From Lysobacter lycopersici (GTDB lineage Bacteria > Pseudomonadota > Gammaproteobacteria > Xanthomonadales > Xanthomonadaceae), in assembly GCF_007556775.1 (NCBI RefSeq), contig NZ_CP041742.1:1240001-1304000 (forward strand): a stretch of 64,000 nucleotides of DNA. The letters run 5' to 3'. The notes beneath the pieces were generated by a model. It was given only the letters and a program-made list of their open reading frames with translations, ran no database searches and had not been told where the DNA came from. A program made the position numbers and the translations under genes. Below, one piece after another: positions 8,554 through 17,461 of this stretch; the stretch's first letter is position 1; every line of letters starts with the position of its first letter.

Positions 8554-9915
8554 ATGGCCGAAGCCGTCCGCCACGACAAGACCGCGCGCCAGCTGCGTCT
8601 GCTATCGGACGCGCTCGACAGCGGCCGCCTCGGCCCCGTGCGCCGGCTGGTCAACACGCTGTCGCCGGCCGAGATCGGCAACCTGCTCGAATCGCTGCCG
8701 AAGGCGCAGCGCACCGTGGTCTGGGGCCTGGTCGATCCCGAGGACGACGGCGAGGTGTTGCTGCACGTCGGCGACGAGGTGCGCGAAGGCCTGATCGCGG
8801 ACATGGATCCGGACGAGATCGTCGCCGCGGTCGAGGACCTCGACATCGACGACCTCGCCGACCTGGTCGAGGACCTGCCGGACACGGTGCTCGACGAAGT
8901 CCTGAAGTCGATGGACCGCGACAATCGCGAGCGCCTCGAGCAGGTGCTGTCCTACGACGAGGGCAGCGCCGGCCGCCTGATGAACCCGGACGTGGTGACG
9001 GTACGCACCGACACCACCATCGACGTGGTGCTGCGCTACCTGCGCTTGCGCGGAGAATTGCCCGACCACACCGACCATTTGTACGTGGTCAGCCGCCGCC
9101 ACCAGTACCTCGGTCGCATCGCGTTGCAATCGCTGCTCACCAGCGAACCGAACATGCCGGTGAACCGGCTGATCGACGACGAGCAGCCGGCCATCGACGT
9201 GCACGAATCCGAAGGCGACGTCGCCCGCCAGTTCTCCGACCACGACTGGATTTCCGCGCCGGTGGTGGACGACAACAACATCCTGCTCGGCCGCATCACC
9301 ATCGACGACGTGGTCGACATCATCCGCGAGCAGGCCGAGCACCAGGCCCTGGGCGCGGCCGGCCTCGGCGAGGACGAGGATCTGTTCTCACCGGTGCCGC
9401 GCGCGACCAAGCGCCGCCTGTTGTGGCTGGGCATCAACCTCGGCACCGCGTTCCTTGCGTCGTCGGTAGTGGGCCAGTTCCAGACCACCATCGCGCACAT
9501 CGTCGCGCTCGCGGTATTGATGCCCATCGTCGCGGGCATGGGCGGCAACGCCGGCACGCAGGTGCTCGCGCTCGTCGTGCGCGGTCTCGCGCTGGGGCAA
9601 TTGGGCGCGTCGAACGTGCAGGTGTTGATCTGGAAGGAAGTGCGCGTGGCCGCACTCAATGGCTTGATGCTGGGCCTGGTGCTCGGGCTGATCGTGTGGG
9701 CGTGGTTCGGTGAATGGCCGCTGGCGTTGGTGATCGCGAGTGCGTTGACGATCAATCTGCTGATGGCGGCATTGGCTGGCGTGCTGGTGCCGGTGACGTT
9801 GAAGCGCATGGGCTTCGATCCGGCGCTGGCCGGTGGCGTGATCCTCACCACCGTCACCGACGTGATGGGATTCCTGAGTTTCCTCGGCCTCGCGACGTTG
9901 GTGTTGGTGCGTTGA
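8554..9915 (+). CDS. mgtE: magnesium transporter MgtE
   Basis: Inner-membrane Mg2+ channel gated by cytosolic magnesium. The roughly 453-residue protein has the N-terminal MgtE helical domain (residues 20-130), two CBS domains (about 135-265) and a C-terminal membrane domain of five helices with the signatures PIVAGMGGNAGTQ and TTVTDVMGF. I chose the ATG at 8554, since upstream in-frame residues from 8500 look non-coding. A REP-like repeat separates it from ptsI, so it probably has its own promoter. No Mg2+ riboswitch was seen. Confidence 0.94.
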   Translation: MAEAVRHDKTARQLRLLSDALDSGRLGPVRRLVNTLSPAEIGNLLESLPKAQRTVVWGLVDPEDDGEVLLHVGDEVREGLIADMDPDEIVAAVEDLDIDDLADLVEDLPDTVLDEVLKSMDRDNRERLEQVLSYDEGSAGRLMNPDVVTVRTDTTIDVVLRYLRLRGELPDHTDHLYVVSRRHQYLGRIALQSLLTSEPNMPVNRLIDDEQPAIDVHESEGDVARQFSDHDWISAPVVDDNNILLGRITIDDVVDIIREQAEHQALGAAGLGEDEDLFSPVPRATKRRLLWLGINLGTAFLASSVVGQFQTTIAHIVALAVLMPIVAGMGGNAGTQVLALVVRGLALGQLGASNVQVLIWKEVRVAALNGLMLGLVLGLIVWAWFGEWPLALVIASALTINLLMAALAGVLVPVTLKRMGFDPALAGGVILTTVTDVMGFLSFLGLATLVLVR

Positions 9916-10009
9916 AGGCTTGGATTGACCGCTTAGACCGGTCGACGGAAGATGCGCTCTTGACAATAGGCCCGTGGTTTATCAGGGGCTAATCCTGACG
10001 GGGGAACGT

Positions 10010-10540
10010 ATGACTCTCGCGGTTATTGCTTGGCAGATTTTTATTTTTGTCACTATCGCCATCAGTGGCAGTAAACGCGGATGGGTAACACTCGGATGGG
10101 TGGTTTGGACTCTTTTTCAGGTATACACACTTCCTTTAAGTATTGTCCAATTCTTAACAATTTACCTCGCATATCAAGTATCGAAACCAAAACAAGCGAC
10201 CGCACATCCGGCCACTGGGATGGATCATCTTTCATCGCCAGCTTCGGCCGAAACCCCAAAAACAGCGGCTAACCCTGAACCTCTTTCTACAGGACTTTAC
10301 GACTCCGAAAAAAGTGAATTCAAAGTCGCGAACTGCAAGTTCGTTTATAAATGTAATCGAAGCTGGTCCGAACTAACCCAAATTCCAGGCGCAAATGAAG
10401 TTAGATTCTGCGGAACATGCCGAGAGTCGGTCTATTTCTGTAGTAACGCCGAAGAACTTGTTAGAAACATCAGAGCCAAGAGATGTGTCGCGTTCAAAGA
10501 CGAGAAAGGCGTCGATCTCGTAGGAGATGTGTGTCAGTGA
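10010..10540 (+). CDS. membrane protein with C-terminal cysteine-rich (zinc-ribbon-like) domain
   Basis: A 176-residue protein: two hydrophobic segments (about residues 3-18 and 26-55), a polar linker rich in Pro/Ala/Ser, and a C-terminal domain with paired cysteines, NCKFVYKC, RFCGTCRESVYFC and AKRCVAF, a spacing that suggests metal binding. The start at 10010 follows a strong GGGGGAA Shine-Dalgarno. Base composition is far poorer in GC than the surrounding genes, with many AT-ending codons, indicating recent acquisition. Function unknown. Confidence 0.72.
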   Translation: MTLAVIAWQIFIFVTIAISGSKRGWVTLGWVVWTLFQVYTLPLSIVQFLTIYLAYQVSKPKQATAHPATGMDHLSSPASAETPKTAANPEPLSTGLYDSEKSEFKVANCKFVYKCNRSWSELTQIPGANEVRFCGTCRESVYFCSNAEELVRNIRAKRCVAFKDEKGVDLVGDVCQ

Positions 10541-10564
10541 CATCTAAGAGCCGCTATCGCCCAC

Positions 10565-11014
10565 ATGATTAGCGTTGGTGATGGCGCCGCCATAGATACG
10601 CTCACAGCACACATGTACGCCGCCTTCGACAATCGCGACGGCCGCACTCCCGATCTCGACGGCCTGCGCAAGGTGTTCCTGCCGCAATGCACGATCTGCA
10701 AGGCGATTCCGGGACAGGAACAGGTGCAGTCGCTGGACGAATTCATCGAGCAGCGCATCCCGCTGCTGACCCATGGTCGGTTGGTCGATTTCTCCGAACG
10801 GGAAACCGATTCGCGTACGTGGATCGCCGGCAACATCGCGAGTCGCGAAAGCCTGTACGAGAAATCCGGCGTGCTGGATGGAACGCCATTCCATACGCGC
10901 GGCGCGAAGCAGATGCAGTTCGTGCGGCTCGACGGCCGCTGGTGGATCAGCGCGTTGGCCTGGGACGATGCGCGCGAGGGTTTCGAGCCGCCCGTGTCGC
11001 TCGACGACGCGTGA
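10565..11014 (+). CDS. SnoaL/NTF2-like domain protein of unknown function
   Basis: A 149-residue soluble protein with the pattern of an NTF2-like fold: an N-terminal helix (DTLTAHMYAAFDNRDG), a conserved arginine and a C-terminal beta strand block (MQFVRLDGRWWISALAWDDA). Such proteins may be enzymes or ligand-binding modules; nothing here fixes the substrate. The stop codon overlaps the ATG of the next gene (TGATG), so the two are translated together. The NTF2-like call is tentative. Confidence 0.68.
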   Translation: MISVGDGAAIDTLTAHMYAAFDNRDGRTPDLDGLRKVFLPQCTICKAIPGQEQVQSLDEFIEQRIPLLTHGRLVDFSERETDSRTWIAGNIASRESLYEKSGVLDGTPFHTRGAKQMQFVRLDGRWWISALAWDDAREGFEPPVSLDDA

Positions 11015-11436
11015 TGAACTTCCTGTACGCGCCATCAGAATACCTGCGCCCGTGGAAGCTGTTTTCCCTGGCGGCCGGTGTTTGCCTGCTGATCGCGGGC
11101 TCGATCTACACGCCTGCGCCGGATTGGGACATTCCCATCAGTCTGATCATGGCCGCCTGCACCTACCTCACGGCGCCGTGCAGTCTTCGGGCGGTTCTGG
11201 ATCGAAAATGGCGGCAACTTCCCATGGCCATCTTCGCTACATGGTTCTCCGTGGACGGCTGTTATGCCCTCTACTGGCATTTCAAGGATCCCGTGGCCCT
11301 GGATCTCATGCGCTCCGCGAACGCGCCGGCCTCGCTCTCGCTGTACGTGGTGTGCGGCAGCATCTGGCTGTACCGGGGCACGCTGCGCGAGCTGTTCGGT
11401 TACATCAAATCGCTGCGATTCAGCCGGCGCGCCTGA
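11014..11436 (+). CDS. small inner-membrane protein, four predicted helices
   Basis: A 140-residue hydrophobic protein with about four membrane segments (around residues 16-33, 42-58, 68-88, 105-122) and a basic C-terminus (SLRFSRRA) suggesting a cytoplasmic end. The ATG overlaps the stop of the preceding NTF2-like gene. No family recognised. Confidence 0.68.
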   Translation: MNFLYAPSEYLRPWKLFSLAAGVCLLIAGSIYTPAPDWDIPISLIMAACTYLTAPCSLRAVLDRKWRQLPMAIFATWFSVDGCYALYWHFKDPVALDLMRSANAPASLSLYVVCGSIWLYRGTLRELFGYIKSLRFSRRA

Positions 11437-11496
11437 GCCCATCGACAAACCGGCATGCCGCTCGCGCTACGATGGCCGCTCCCCACGGAGCCCGCC

Positions 11497-12909
11497 ATGC
11501 CTGTCCTGAGCCTTGTCGAAGGGCGACTGCGCCCCCTGTCCCTGCTGATCCCCGCCCTGCTCCTCGGCCTGGCCGCCTGTCAGAAAACCGAACAAGCGAA
11601 TACCGCTACTGCGCCCGCCGCGAAAGCCGCGCCTGTCGCCGCCGCTGCCACGCTGACAGCGGTCGAAAGCTTCGATGAAGGCATGGCGAAGGCCAAGGCC
11701 GAAGGCAAGGCGCTGCTGGTCGACGCTTGGGCGCCGTGGTGCCACACCTGCCTGTCGATGCAGCACTACGTGCTCAACGATCCCGCGCTGGCGCCACTCG
11801 GCGAACGCGTGGTGCTGGTCGAACTCGACACCGACAAGGAAGAGAACGCCGGTTTCCTCGAAAAATATTCGGTCAACGTCTGGCCGACCTTCTTCGTGAT
11901 CGATCCCGCGACCGGCAAGGCCACTGGCCTGTGGCCGGGTTCCGCGTCGGTGGGCGAATTCCGCGGCTTCGTCGAAGACGGGCTGGCCGGCATCGAGGAA
12001 GCGCACAGCACCAACGCCGATCCGCAATCGCCCGCGCGACTGATGGTGTCGGCCAAGGCCGCGCAGGCCTCGGGCGACTACGCCAAGGCCGCCGGCGACT
12101 ACGAAAACGCCGTGGCGAAATCGGATGTCGCATGGCCGCGCCGCAGCGAAGCGCTGATGGGCTGGCTGTTCTCGCTGTCGCAGGCCGGCGACGACGCGGC
12201 CTGCGTCAAGGTCGGTCGCGCGCATCTCGCCGAAGTGCGCGGCGCCGCGGTGCCCGCGGACTATTCCGCGATTCTGCTCGACTGCGCCGGCGATGCGAAG
12301 GAAGGGGACGCAAAACTTGCGCATGCGGAAGCGGTCGCGCGGCTGCGCGACTTCACCGCGAATCCGCCCGCTGATGCCAGCGCCGACGATCGCGCCGACG
12401 CCTGGAACACGCTTTCCTACGCGCTCGCCGACGATGGCGACGAAGCCGGTTCGAAGCACGCGCAGGAACAGCGCCTCGCCATCCTCGAAAAGGCCGCGAC
12501 CGGCATCAAGGATCCGCTGCTGGCGCAGACCTTCGACTACGCGCGTGCGCAGGCCTATGTCGCGCTGGATCGAGGCGACGAAGCAGTGAAGATGCTCGAA
12601 GCACGCGAAAAGGAATTGCCCGATTCCTATGAACCGCCGGCGCGGCTCGCGAGCGCGTTGGCCAAGATGGATCGCCTGCCGCAGGCCCTGACCGCGGTCG
12701 ATCGCGCGATCGCGAAAGCCTACGGCCCACGCAAATTGCTGTACGTGCGGCAGAAGGCCGACATCCAGTCGCGCATGGGCGACCACGCCGGTGAAGTCGC
12801 GACGCTGCAGCAGGAAGTCGCGGGCTACGAAGCGCTGCCGAAGGGACAGGCTCGGCCCGATGCGTTGGCGGACGCGAAGAAGCGCCTCGCTGAAGCGCAG
12901 AAGGGCTGA
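11497..12909 (+). CDS. thioredoxin-fold TPR lipoprotein
   Basis: About 470 residues. The N-terminus is a lipoprotein signal with lipobox LGLAAC, followed by an Ala-rich linker, a thioredoxin-like domain with a WCHTC active site (DAWAPWCHTC) resembling the DsbD gamma domain, and a C-terminal half of helical TPR-like repeats (residues 190-460). A periplasmic thiol-disulfide role is likely. The codons just after the ATG come from a dispersed 24-bp repeat (11500-11523) that now encodes the first residues PVLSLVEG of the signal peptide. An ATG at 11455 is possible but unlikely. Confidence 0.85.
   Translation: MPVLSLVEGRLRPLSLLIPALLLGLAACQKTEQANTATAPAAKAAPVAAAATLTAVESFDEGMAKAKAEGKALLVDAWAPWCHTCLSMQHYVLNDPALAPLGERVVLVELDTDKEENAGFLEKYSVNVWPTFFVIDPATGKATGLWPGSASVGEFRGFVEDGLAGIEEAHSTNADPQSPARLMVSAKAAQASGDYAKAAGDYENAVAKSDVAWPRRSEALMGWLFSLSQAGDDAACVKVGRAHLAEVRGAAVPADYSAILLDCAGDAKEGDAKLAHAEAVARLRDFTANPPADASADDRADAWNTLSYALADDGDEAGSKHAQEQRLAILEKAATGIKDPLLAQTFDYARAQAYVALDRGDEAVKMLEAREKELPDSYEPPARLASALAKMDRLPQALTAVDRAIAKAYGPRKLLYVRQKADIQSRMGDHAGEVATLQQEVAGYEALPKGQARPDALADAKKRLAEAQKG
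11500..11523 (+). repeat. dispersed 24-bp repeat unit inside a signal peptide
   Basis: The sequence from 11500 (CCTGTCCTGAGC, then CTTGTCGAAGGG) matches a short repeat widespread in bacterial and metagenomic sequence, usually intergenic, with TGTCCTGAGC and TTGTCGAAGG halves. Here it is read in frame as PVLSLVEG. Identity to the repeat is from memory. Confidence 0.6.
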
Positions 12910-12910
12910 G

Positions 12911-13873
12911 TCAGCGACTCCACTTCCTGCGGTCGAGCACTTCCTCCAGCACCGCCATCCGCATCGCCACGCCGTTCGCGGCTTGGCGCAGGATCAGCGA
13001 CTGCGGGCCGTCGGCGACGTCGTCGTCGATTTCCACCCCGCGGTTCATCGGCCCCGGATGCAGCACCACCGCATCCGGCGCGGCGCGGCGCAGGCGTTCC
13101 TCGGTCAGCCCGTAATCGCGGTGGTATTCCTCGAGCGAAGGCACCAGGCCTTCCTCCATGCGTTCGCGCTGCAGGCGCAGCATCATCACCGCGTCCACGC
13201 CATCCAGCGCCGAATCGAAATCGTCGGGCACCACGCAATCCGCGAGCGTGGCGTCGTCCGGCAACAGCGCGACCGGGCCGAACACGCGGATTTCGCCGGT
13301 GCCCAGCGTGCGCAACGCGCGCAGGTCGCTGCGCGCGACCCGCGAATGCTTCACGTCGCCGACGATCAGCACCTTCAGCGCCGAGAAATCCGTGCCCTTG
13401 GCCTGGCGCAGCGTGAGCATGTCGAGCAGGCCCTGGGTCGGGTGGTGGCTGCGCCCGTCGCCCGCGTTCACCAGCGCGGTACCCGGCGCCGCGGCCGCGG
13501 CCAGCGCGGCGACCGCGCCGTCTTCCTTGTGGCGCACGACGAAGCCGCGCACGCCCATCGCCTCGAGGTTGCGCAGGGTGTCGAGCGCGGTCTCGCCCTT
13601 GCTTGCGGACGAAGTCGAGGCGTCGAACGCCAGCGTGTCGGCGCCCAGCCGTTGCGCCGCGAGCAGGAAGCTCGAACGCGTGCGCGTGGATGGTTCGAAG
13701 AACAGCGTGCACACCGTGGTTCCGGCGAGCGTGTCGCGCAACGTGGTGCCGCCGAGCGCGGCGTCGCGCAGCGCCTCGGCGCGCAGCAGCAGGCGCTCGA
13801 GCGTGGCGCGCGGCAAGCCTTCGAGGTGCAGCAGGTGGCGCAGGCGTCCGTCGGCGTCGATCTGCTCGGTCAT
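12911..13873 (-). CDS. pyrB: aspartate carbamoyltransferase catalytic subunit
   Basis: Second step of pyrimidine synthesis: carbamoyl phosphate plus aspartate to carbamoyl aspartate. The 320-residue protein has the carbamoyl-phosphate site FEPSTRTRSSF near residues 59-69, the HPTQ motif (SHHPTQGLLD) and HPGPMNRGVE near the C-terminus. The catalytic subunit appears without a pyrI next to it. It is the last gene of the minus-strand yqgE-ruvX-pyrB group, a common gammaproteobacterial order. Confidence 0.96.
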   Translation of the reverse strand: MTEQIDADGRLRHLLHLEGLPRATLERLLLRAEALRDAALGGTTLRDTLAGTTVCTLFFEPSTRTRSSFLLAAQRLGADTLAFDASTSSASKGETALDTLRNLEAMGVRGFVVRHKEDGAVAALAAAAAPGTALVNAGDGRSHHPTQGLLDMLTLRQAKGTDFSALKVLIVGDVKHSRVARSDLRALRTLGTGEIRVFGPVALLPDDATLADCVVPDDFDSALDGVDAVMMLRLQRERMEEGLVPSLEEYHRDYGLTEERLRRAAPDAVVLHPGPMNRGVEIDDDVADGPQSLILRQAANGVAMRMAVLEEVLDRRKWSR

Positions 13874-13908
13874 GTGCGTTTCGCTTATCGAATTCGGTGG
13901 ATGAAAAC

Positions 13909-13936
13909 GTAGGGGCGCGGCATGCCGCGCCCTTAC
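13909..13936. repeat. short GTAG-ended palindrome
   Basis: GTAGGGGCGCGG (13909-13920), a CATG centre, and CCGCGCCCTTAC (13925-13936). Its right end supplies the TAA stop codon of ruvX on the minus strand. It fills the gap between ruvX and pyrB. Confidence 0.7.
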
Positions 13937-14403
13937 ACGGGTTGCGCATCCTGCGGCGCGGCGAGCCAGCGCTCGACGATCACTGCGGCGGCGACGGCAT
14001 CGAGCGCGGCGGCGTCGCGCTTGCGACGTCGGCCTTCGGCGCGATCGGCGGCGAAACGCTGCGCGGCTTCGATCGAGCTGGCGCGTTCGTCCACCATCAC
14101 CACCGGCAATGCATAGCGCGAACGCAGTTCGCCGGCGAAGGCGCGCGCGAACTTGCGGATCGGCTGGTCGCCGCCGTCGAGCGTCATCGGGTCGCCGACG
14201 ACGAAGCCGTCCGGGCGCCATTCGCGGCGCAGGCGGTCGATCTCGTTCCAGTCCGGGCCGTGCGCGTGCACGTCGACCACCGCCAGCGCGCGCGCGCCGT
14301 GGCCGAACGCGCTGCCGACGGCCACGCCGATCCTTCGTGCGCCGACGTCGAAGCCGAGCACGGTGCCGTCGCGGCGGATGTCGCTGGCGTTCGCTTCAGG
14401 CAT
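13933..14403 (-). CDS. ruvX: Holliday junction resolvase-like protein RuvX/YqgF
   Basis: RNase H-fold protein implicated in pre-16S rRNA processing and recombination. The 156-residue protein has the family motif [17 protein letters not shown] at the start, a central [11 protein letters not shown] and the [10 protein letters not shown] segment. The ATG lies inside the end of yqgE (8-bp overlap), so the pair is translationally coupled. Its stop codon lies in the end of a short palindromic repeat. Confidence 0.93.
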   Translation of the reverse strand: MPEANASDIRRDGTVLGFDVGARRIGVAVGSAFGHGARALAVVDVHAHGPDWNEIDRLRREWRPDGFVVGDPMTLDGGDQPIRKFARAFAGELRSRYALPVVMVDERASSIEAAQRFAADRAEGRRRKRDAAALDAVAAAVIVERWLAAPQDAQPV

Positions 14404-14965
14404 GGCCGCTGTAATCCGCCATGCGCGCAAGGTCCACGCCGATGCGCCCGGCCGCGGCCTGCCAGCGCGCTTCCAGCGGCAGCGCGAACAGCAGTTCCAT
14501 ATCCGCCGGCACCGTGATCCAGGTGTTTTCGCCAAGTTCGTATTCGAGCTGGCCCGCGCCCCAGCTGGCGCAGCCGAGCGCGACGACCGCGCGCTCCGGG
14601 CCTTCGCCTTTCGTCATCGCCTCGAGCACGTCGCGGGAGGTGGTGATGCGCAGCGAATCGGCAATCGCCAGGCTCGACTCCCAATCGCGTTCGCCATCGT
14701 GCAACACGAAGCCGCGCTCGGGATGCACCGGGCCGCCGCCGAGCACCGGCTGTTCGCGCAGGGATTCGTTCCCGTCCTGCAACCCGACCTGCGACAGCAC
14801 TTCGCCGAGGCGGTATTCGGACGCGCGGTTCACCACGATGCCCATCGCGCCGTCGGCGTCGTGCTGGCACAGCAGCACCACGCTGCGCGCGAAGTTTGGA
14901 TCGTCGAGCGACGGCAGCGCCACCAGCAAGTGGTTGGCGAGGGACGTGGCCGGCATTGCGTTCAT
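14396..14965 (-). CDS. yqgE: YqgE/AlgH family protein (UPF0301)
   Basis: A 189-residue member of UPF0301, with the diagnostic N-terminal block [29 protein letters not shown] and [14 protein letters not shown]. The exact biochemical role is unsettled in the family (AlgH was described as an alginate regulator in Pseudomonas). It is the first gene of the minus-strand operon with ruvX and pyrB. Confidence 0.94.
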   Translation of the reverse strand: MNAMPATSLANHLLVALPSLDDPNFARSVVLLCQHDADGAMGIVVNRASEYRLGEVLSQVGLQDGNESLREQPVLGGGPVHPERGFVLHDGERDWESSLAIADSLRITTSRDVLEAMTKGEGPERAVVALGCASWGAGQLEYELGENTWITVPADMELLFALPLEARWQAAAGRIGVDLARMADYSGHA

Positions 14966-15055
14966 GCGGGCATTCTAGCGCGGGCCCCGGATCGCCTTTC
15001 CCCGGCGTGAACGGAGCGGCGTAGGATGCGGTTTTCCCCGCACCGGACACTCCAC

Positions 15056-16756
15056 ATGCGCCGCCACCCGCTCCTGCTTGCCTGCCTCGCCACGCTCGCT
15101 CTTGCCGCCTGCCGCAACGACGCGCAGGCACCGGCCGCGACCGATGCCGCCAAACCCGCCGCCACGCCCTCGTATGCCGAACAGCACGCCGGCGATTACG
15201 CCACCGTGCCACTGAAGGCCGATCTGTCCGCGTTCGACGACGAGGGCAAGCGCATGCTCGCGTTGCTGGTGCAGGCCAGCGAAGTCATGGACGACCTGTA
15301 CTGGCAGCAATCGTGGCCGGACAAGGCCGGCCTGCTGGCGAAGGCGCCGGACGCGGCGACGAAGGACCTGCTCGCGATGAATTTCGGGCCATGGGACCGG
15401 TTGAACGAGGACACGCCGATCCTGCCCGGCATCGGCCCGCGTCCGGTCGGCGGCGTGTTCTATCCCGCCGACATGACCAAGGAGGAATTCGAGAACGCCG
15501 ACCTCGCCGACAAGGCCTCGTGGTACACCCTGCTGCGCCGCGACGACGCCGGCAAGCTCGTCACCGTTCCCTACCACCAAGCCTATGCGGCCGACCTCGC
15601 GCGCGCGGCATCGCTGTTGCGCGAAGCGGCGAAGCACAGCGCGGACAAGTCCTTTGCGCACTACCTCGACATCCGCGCCGACGCATTGCTCAGCGACGAC
15701 TTCCGGCCCAGCGACATGGCCTGGATGGACATGAAGTCGAATCCGGTGGACATCGTCGTCGGCCCGATCGAGACCTACGAAGACCAGCTGTTCGGCTACA
15801 AGGCCGCGTACGAGGGCCTCGTGCTCATCAAGGACCAGGCGTGGAGCGCGAAGCTCGCGCGCTTCGCGCAGTTCCTGCCGTCGTTGCAGACCGGCCTGCC
15901 GGTGGATGCGAAATACAAGGCCGAGAAGCCCGGCTCCGCCGCCGACCTCAACGCCTACGCGGCGATTTACTACGGCGGCAACGCCAACGTCGGCGCCAAG
16001 ACCATCGCCATCAACCTGCCGAACGACGAGGAAGTGCAGCTCGCCAAGGGCACGCGCCGCCTGCAATTGGAGAACGTGATCCGCGCCAAGTTCGACGCGA
16101 TCCTGGTGCCGATCGCGAACCAGCTGATCGCGAAGGACCAGCTCGGCAACGTCACCTTCGACGCCTTCTTCGAGGACACCATGTTCCACGAGGTCGCGCA
16201 CGGCCTCGGCATCAAGCACGTGCTCGACAAGGACGGGCATCCCGGCAAGACCACGGTCAGCGACGCGCTGAAGGAGTTCTCCTCCAACTTCGAGGAAGGC
16301 AAGGCCGACGTGCTCGGCCTGTACATGATCGATGCGCTCTCGCAACGCGGCGAACTCGACAAGTCGAAGTTGATGGACAGCTACGTCACCTTCCTCGCCG
16401 GCATGCTGCGCTCGGTGCGCTTCGGCGCCAGCGACGCCCACGGCAAGGCCAACATGATCCGCTTCAATTTCTTCGCCGAGCGCGGCGCCTTCGTGCGCGA
16501 AGCCGACGGCCGCTACCGCGTCGACTTCGACAAGATGCGCGACGCGGTGAACGCACTCAGCGCCAAGCTGCTCACCGTGCAGGGCGACGGCGACTACGCC
16601 GAGGCGAAGCGCATGACCGAGACGCTCGGCGTGGTGAAGCCGCAACTCGCCGCCGACCTCGACCGCCTCGAGGCCGCGCACATCCCTGTCGACGTGCGCT
16701 TCGAACAGGGACTGGGCGTGCTGGGACTGGAACAGTACGCCGCGAAGGCACGGTAA
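15056..16756 (+). CDS. M49-like zinc peptidase lipoprotein (dipeptidyl-peptidase III-like)
   Basis: A 566-residue predicted lipoprotein (lipobox LALAAC) with the organisation of M49 metallopeptidases: a zinc motif HEVAHGLG near residue 380 and, about 45 residues later, EEGKADVLGLY, which would supply the glutamate ligand. M49 normally has HEXXGH; here the first motif is the five-residue HEXXH type. The protein should cleave short peptides in the periplasm or at the outer membrane (inference). The ATG at 15056 is directly before the signal; an in-frame ATG at 15026 is less likely. A strong terminator follows. Confidence 0.82.
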   Translation: MRRHPLLLACLATLALAACRNDAQAPAATDAAKPAATPSYAEQHAGDYATVPLKADLSAFDDEGKRMLALLVQASEVMDDLYWQQSWPDKAGLLAKAPDAATKDLLAMNFGPWDRLNEDTPILPGIGPRPVGGVFYPADMTKEEFENADLADKASWYTLLRRDDAGKLVTVPYHQAYAADLARAASLLREAAKHSADKSFAHYLDIRADALLSDDFRPSDMAWMDMKSNPVDIVVGPIETYEDQLFGYKAAYEGLVLIKDQAWSAKLARFAQFLPSLQTGLPVDAKYKAEKPGSAADLNAYAAIYYGGNANVGAKTIAINLPNDEEVQLAKGTRRLQLENVIRAKFDAILVPIANQLIAKDQLGNVTFDAFFEDTMFHEVAHGLGIKHVLDKDGHPGKTTVSDALKEFSSNFEEGKADVLGLYMIDALSQRGELDKSKLMDSYVTFLAGMLRSVRFGASDAHGKANMIRFNFFAERGAFVREADGRYRVDFDKMRDAVNALSAKLLTVQGDGDYAEAKRMTETLGVVKPQLAADLDRLEAAHIPVDVRFEQGLGVLGLEQYAAKAR

Positions 16757-16770
16757 TCGGCCCCGGCAAA

Positions 16771-16801
16771 CGAAAACCCCGGCGCGAGGCCGGGGTTTTC
16801 G
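16771..16801. terminator. bidirectional intrinsic terminator
   Basis: A 13-bp stem CGAAAACCCCGGC / GCCGGGGTTTTCG around a short GCGAG loop, with A-tract and T-tract flanks built into the stem. It sits between the convergent peptidase gene and paralogue B and can serve both strands. Confidence 0.88.
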
Positions 16802-16822
16802 TCGTGGCGACCGCAAGCGCGG

Positions 16823-17353
16823 TCAGCTGCCGACGTCTTCACTCATGTTGGCAAGCACCAGGTCGAGGCTTACGTTGGGCGGCAGGATGCAGGTGATCGA
16901 GAACGCACCGGTGCCGGGGATGCCGCTACCGTCGCTGACGCCGAAGTCATCCTCGATCCACCAGAACTGGGTGAGGTTGGTGCCGGTGTTCTGGATCTTC
17001 GTCACGTACTGTTGGTCGCCGAGCACGCTGAACGAGTTGACGCCCGTGCACTGCACGTCGTGCCCGGCGCCGTCGAGCGAAAGCGCGGCGAGGCCCGCAT
17101 CGATGAATGGAGCCGAGCCGAAGCTGCCGCCAGGACCGTTGTCGGTATGGATCGTGCAGATCACGAAGACGTTAGTGGTTCCCTCGTTGCGGAAACCGGT
17201 GGCGCGCGGGCGCACCTTGCTATCGGTGGTCGGGACGCTCAGCTTGCAGGTGTCTGCGCCCAGGGCGGCGATCAACCGGTTCTGGGTAACGGCCTGTGCG
17301 GGCTGGCTGATGCCCATCCCCAGGGCAAGAGCGACGGCGGACGTGGCAACCAC
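16823..17353 (-). CDS. secreted four-cysteine family protein, paralogue B (start disturbed)
   Basis: Unknown function; shares with paralogue A the blocks CKLSVP, RATGFRNEGTTNVFVIC, CTGVN and FSITCILPPNVS, and the same C-terminal -EDxG ending. The start is a problem: a perfect Shine-Dalgarno (GGAGGAA, 17374-17380) is followed by an ATG at 17367, but that ATG is out of frame with the signal peptide (YLSVVATSAVALALGMG...). Adding one base would join them. The coordinates given start at an in-frame GTG (17353) with no good ribosome site; an in-frame TTG lies at 17458. A one-base deletion or sequence error is likely, so this may be a new pseudogene. Confidence 0.65.
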   Translation of the reverse strand: MVATSAVALALGMGISQPAQAVTQNRLIAALGADTCKLSVPTTDSKVRPRATGFRNEGTTNVFVICTIHTDNGPGGSFGSAPFIDAGLAALSLDGAGHDVQCTGVNSFSVLGDQQYVTKIQNTGTNLTQFWWIEDDFGVSDGSGIPGTGAFSITCILPPNVSLDLVLANMSEDVGS

Positions 17354-17461
17354 GGATAGGTATGCATTCGAACTTCCTCCCGGATCGGGCCGGAATGGCC
17401 CCCTGCAACGGCCAACGAAAACGCCGGACCCGACCGGCCAGTCATCGCCTCGCCACAAACA

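Noticed and set aside
14975-16816. 613-codon minus-strand open frame across the M49-like gene
   Set aside because: Antisense shadow; the plus strand has a complete lipoprotein peptidase with motifs.
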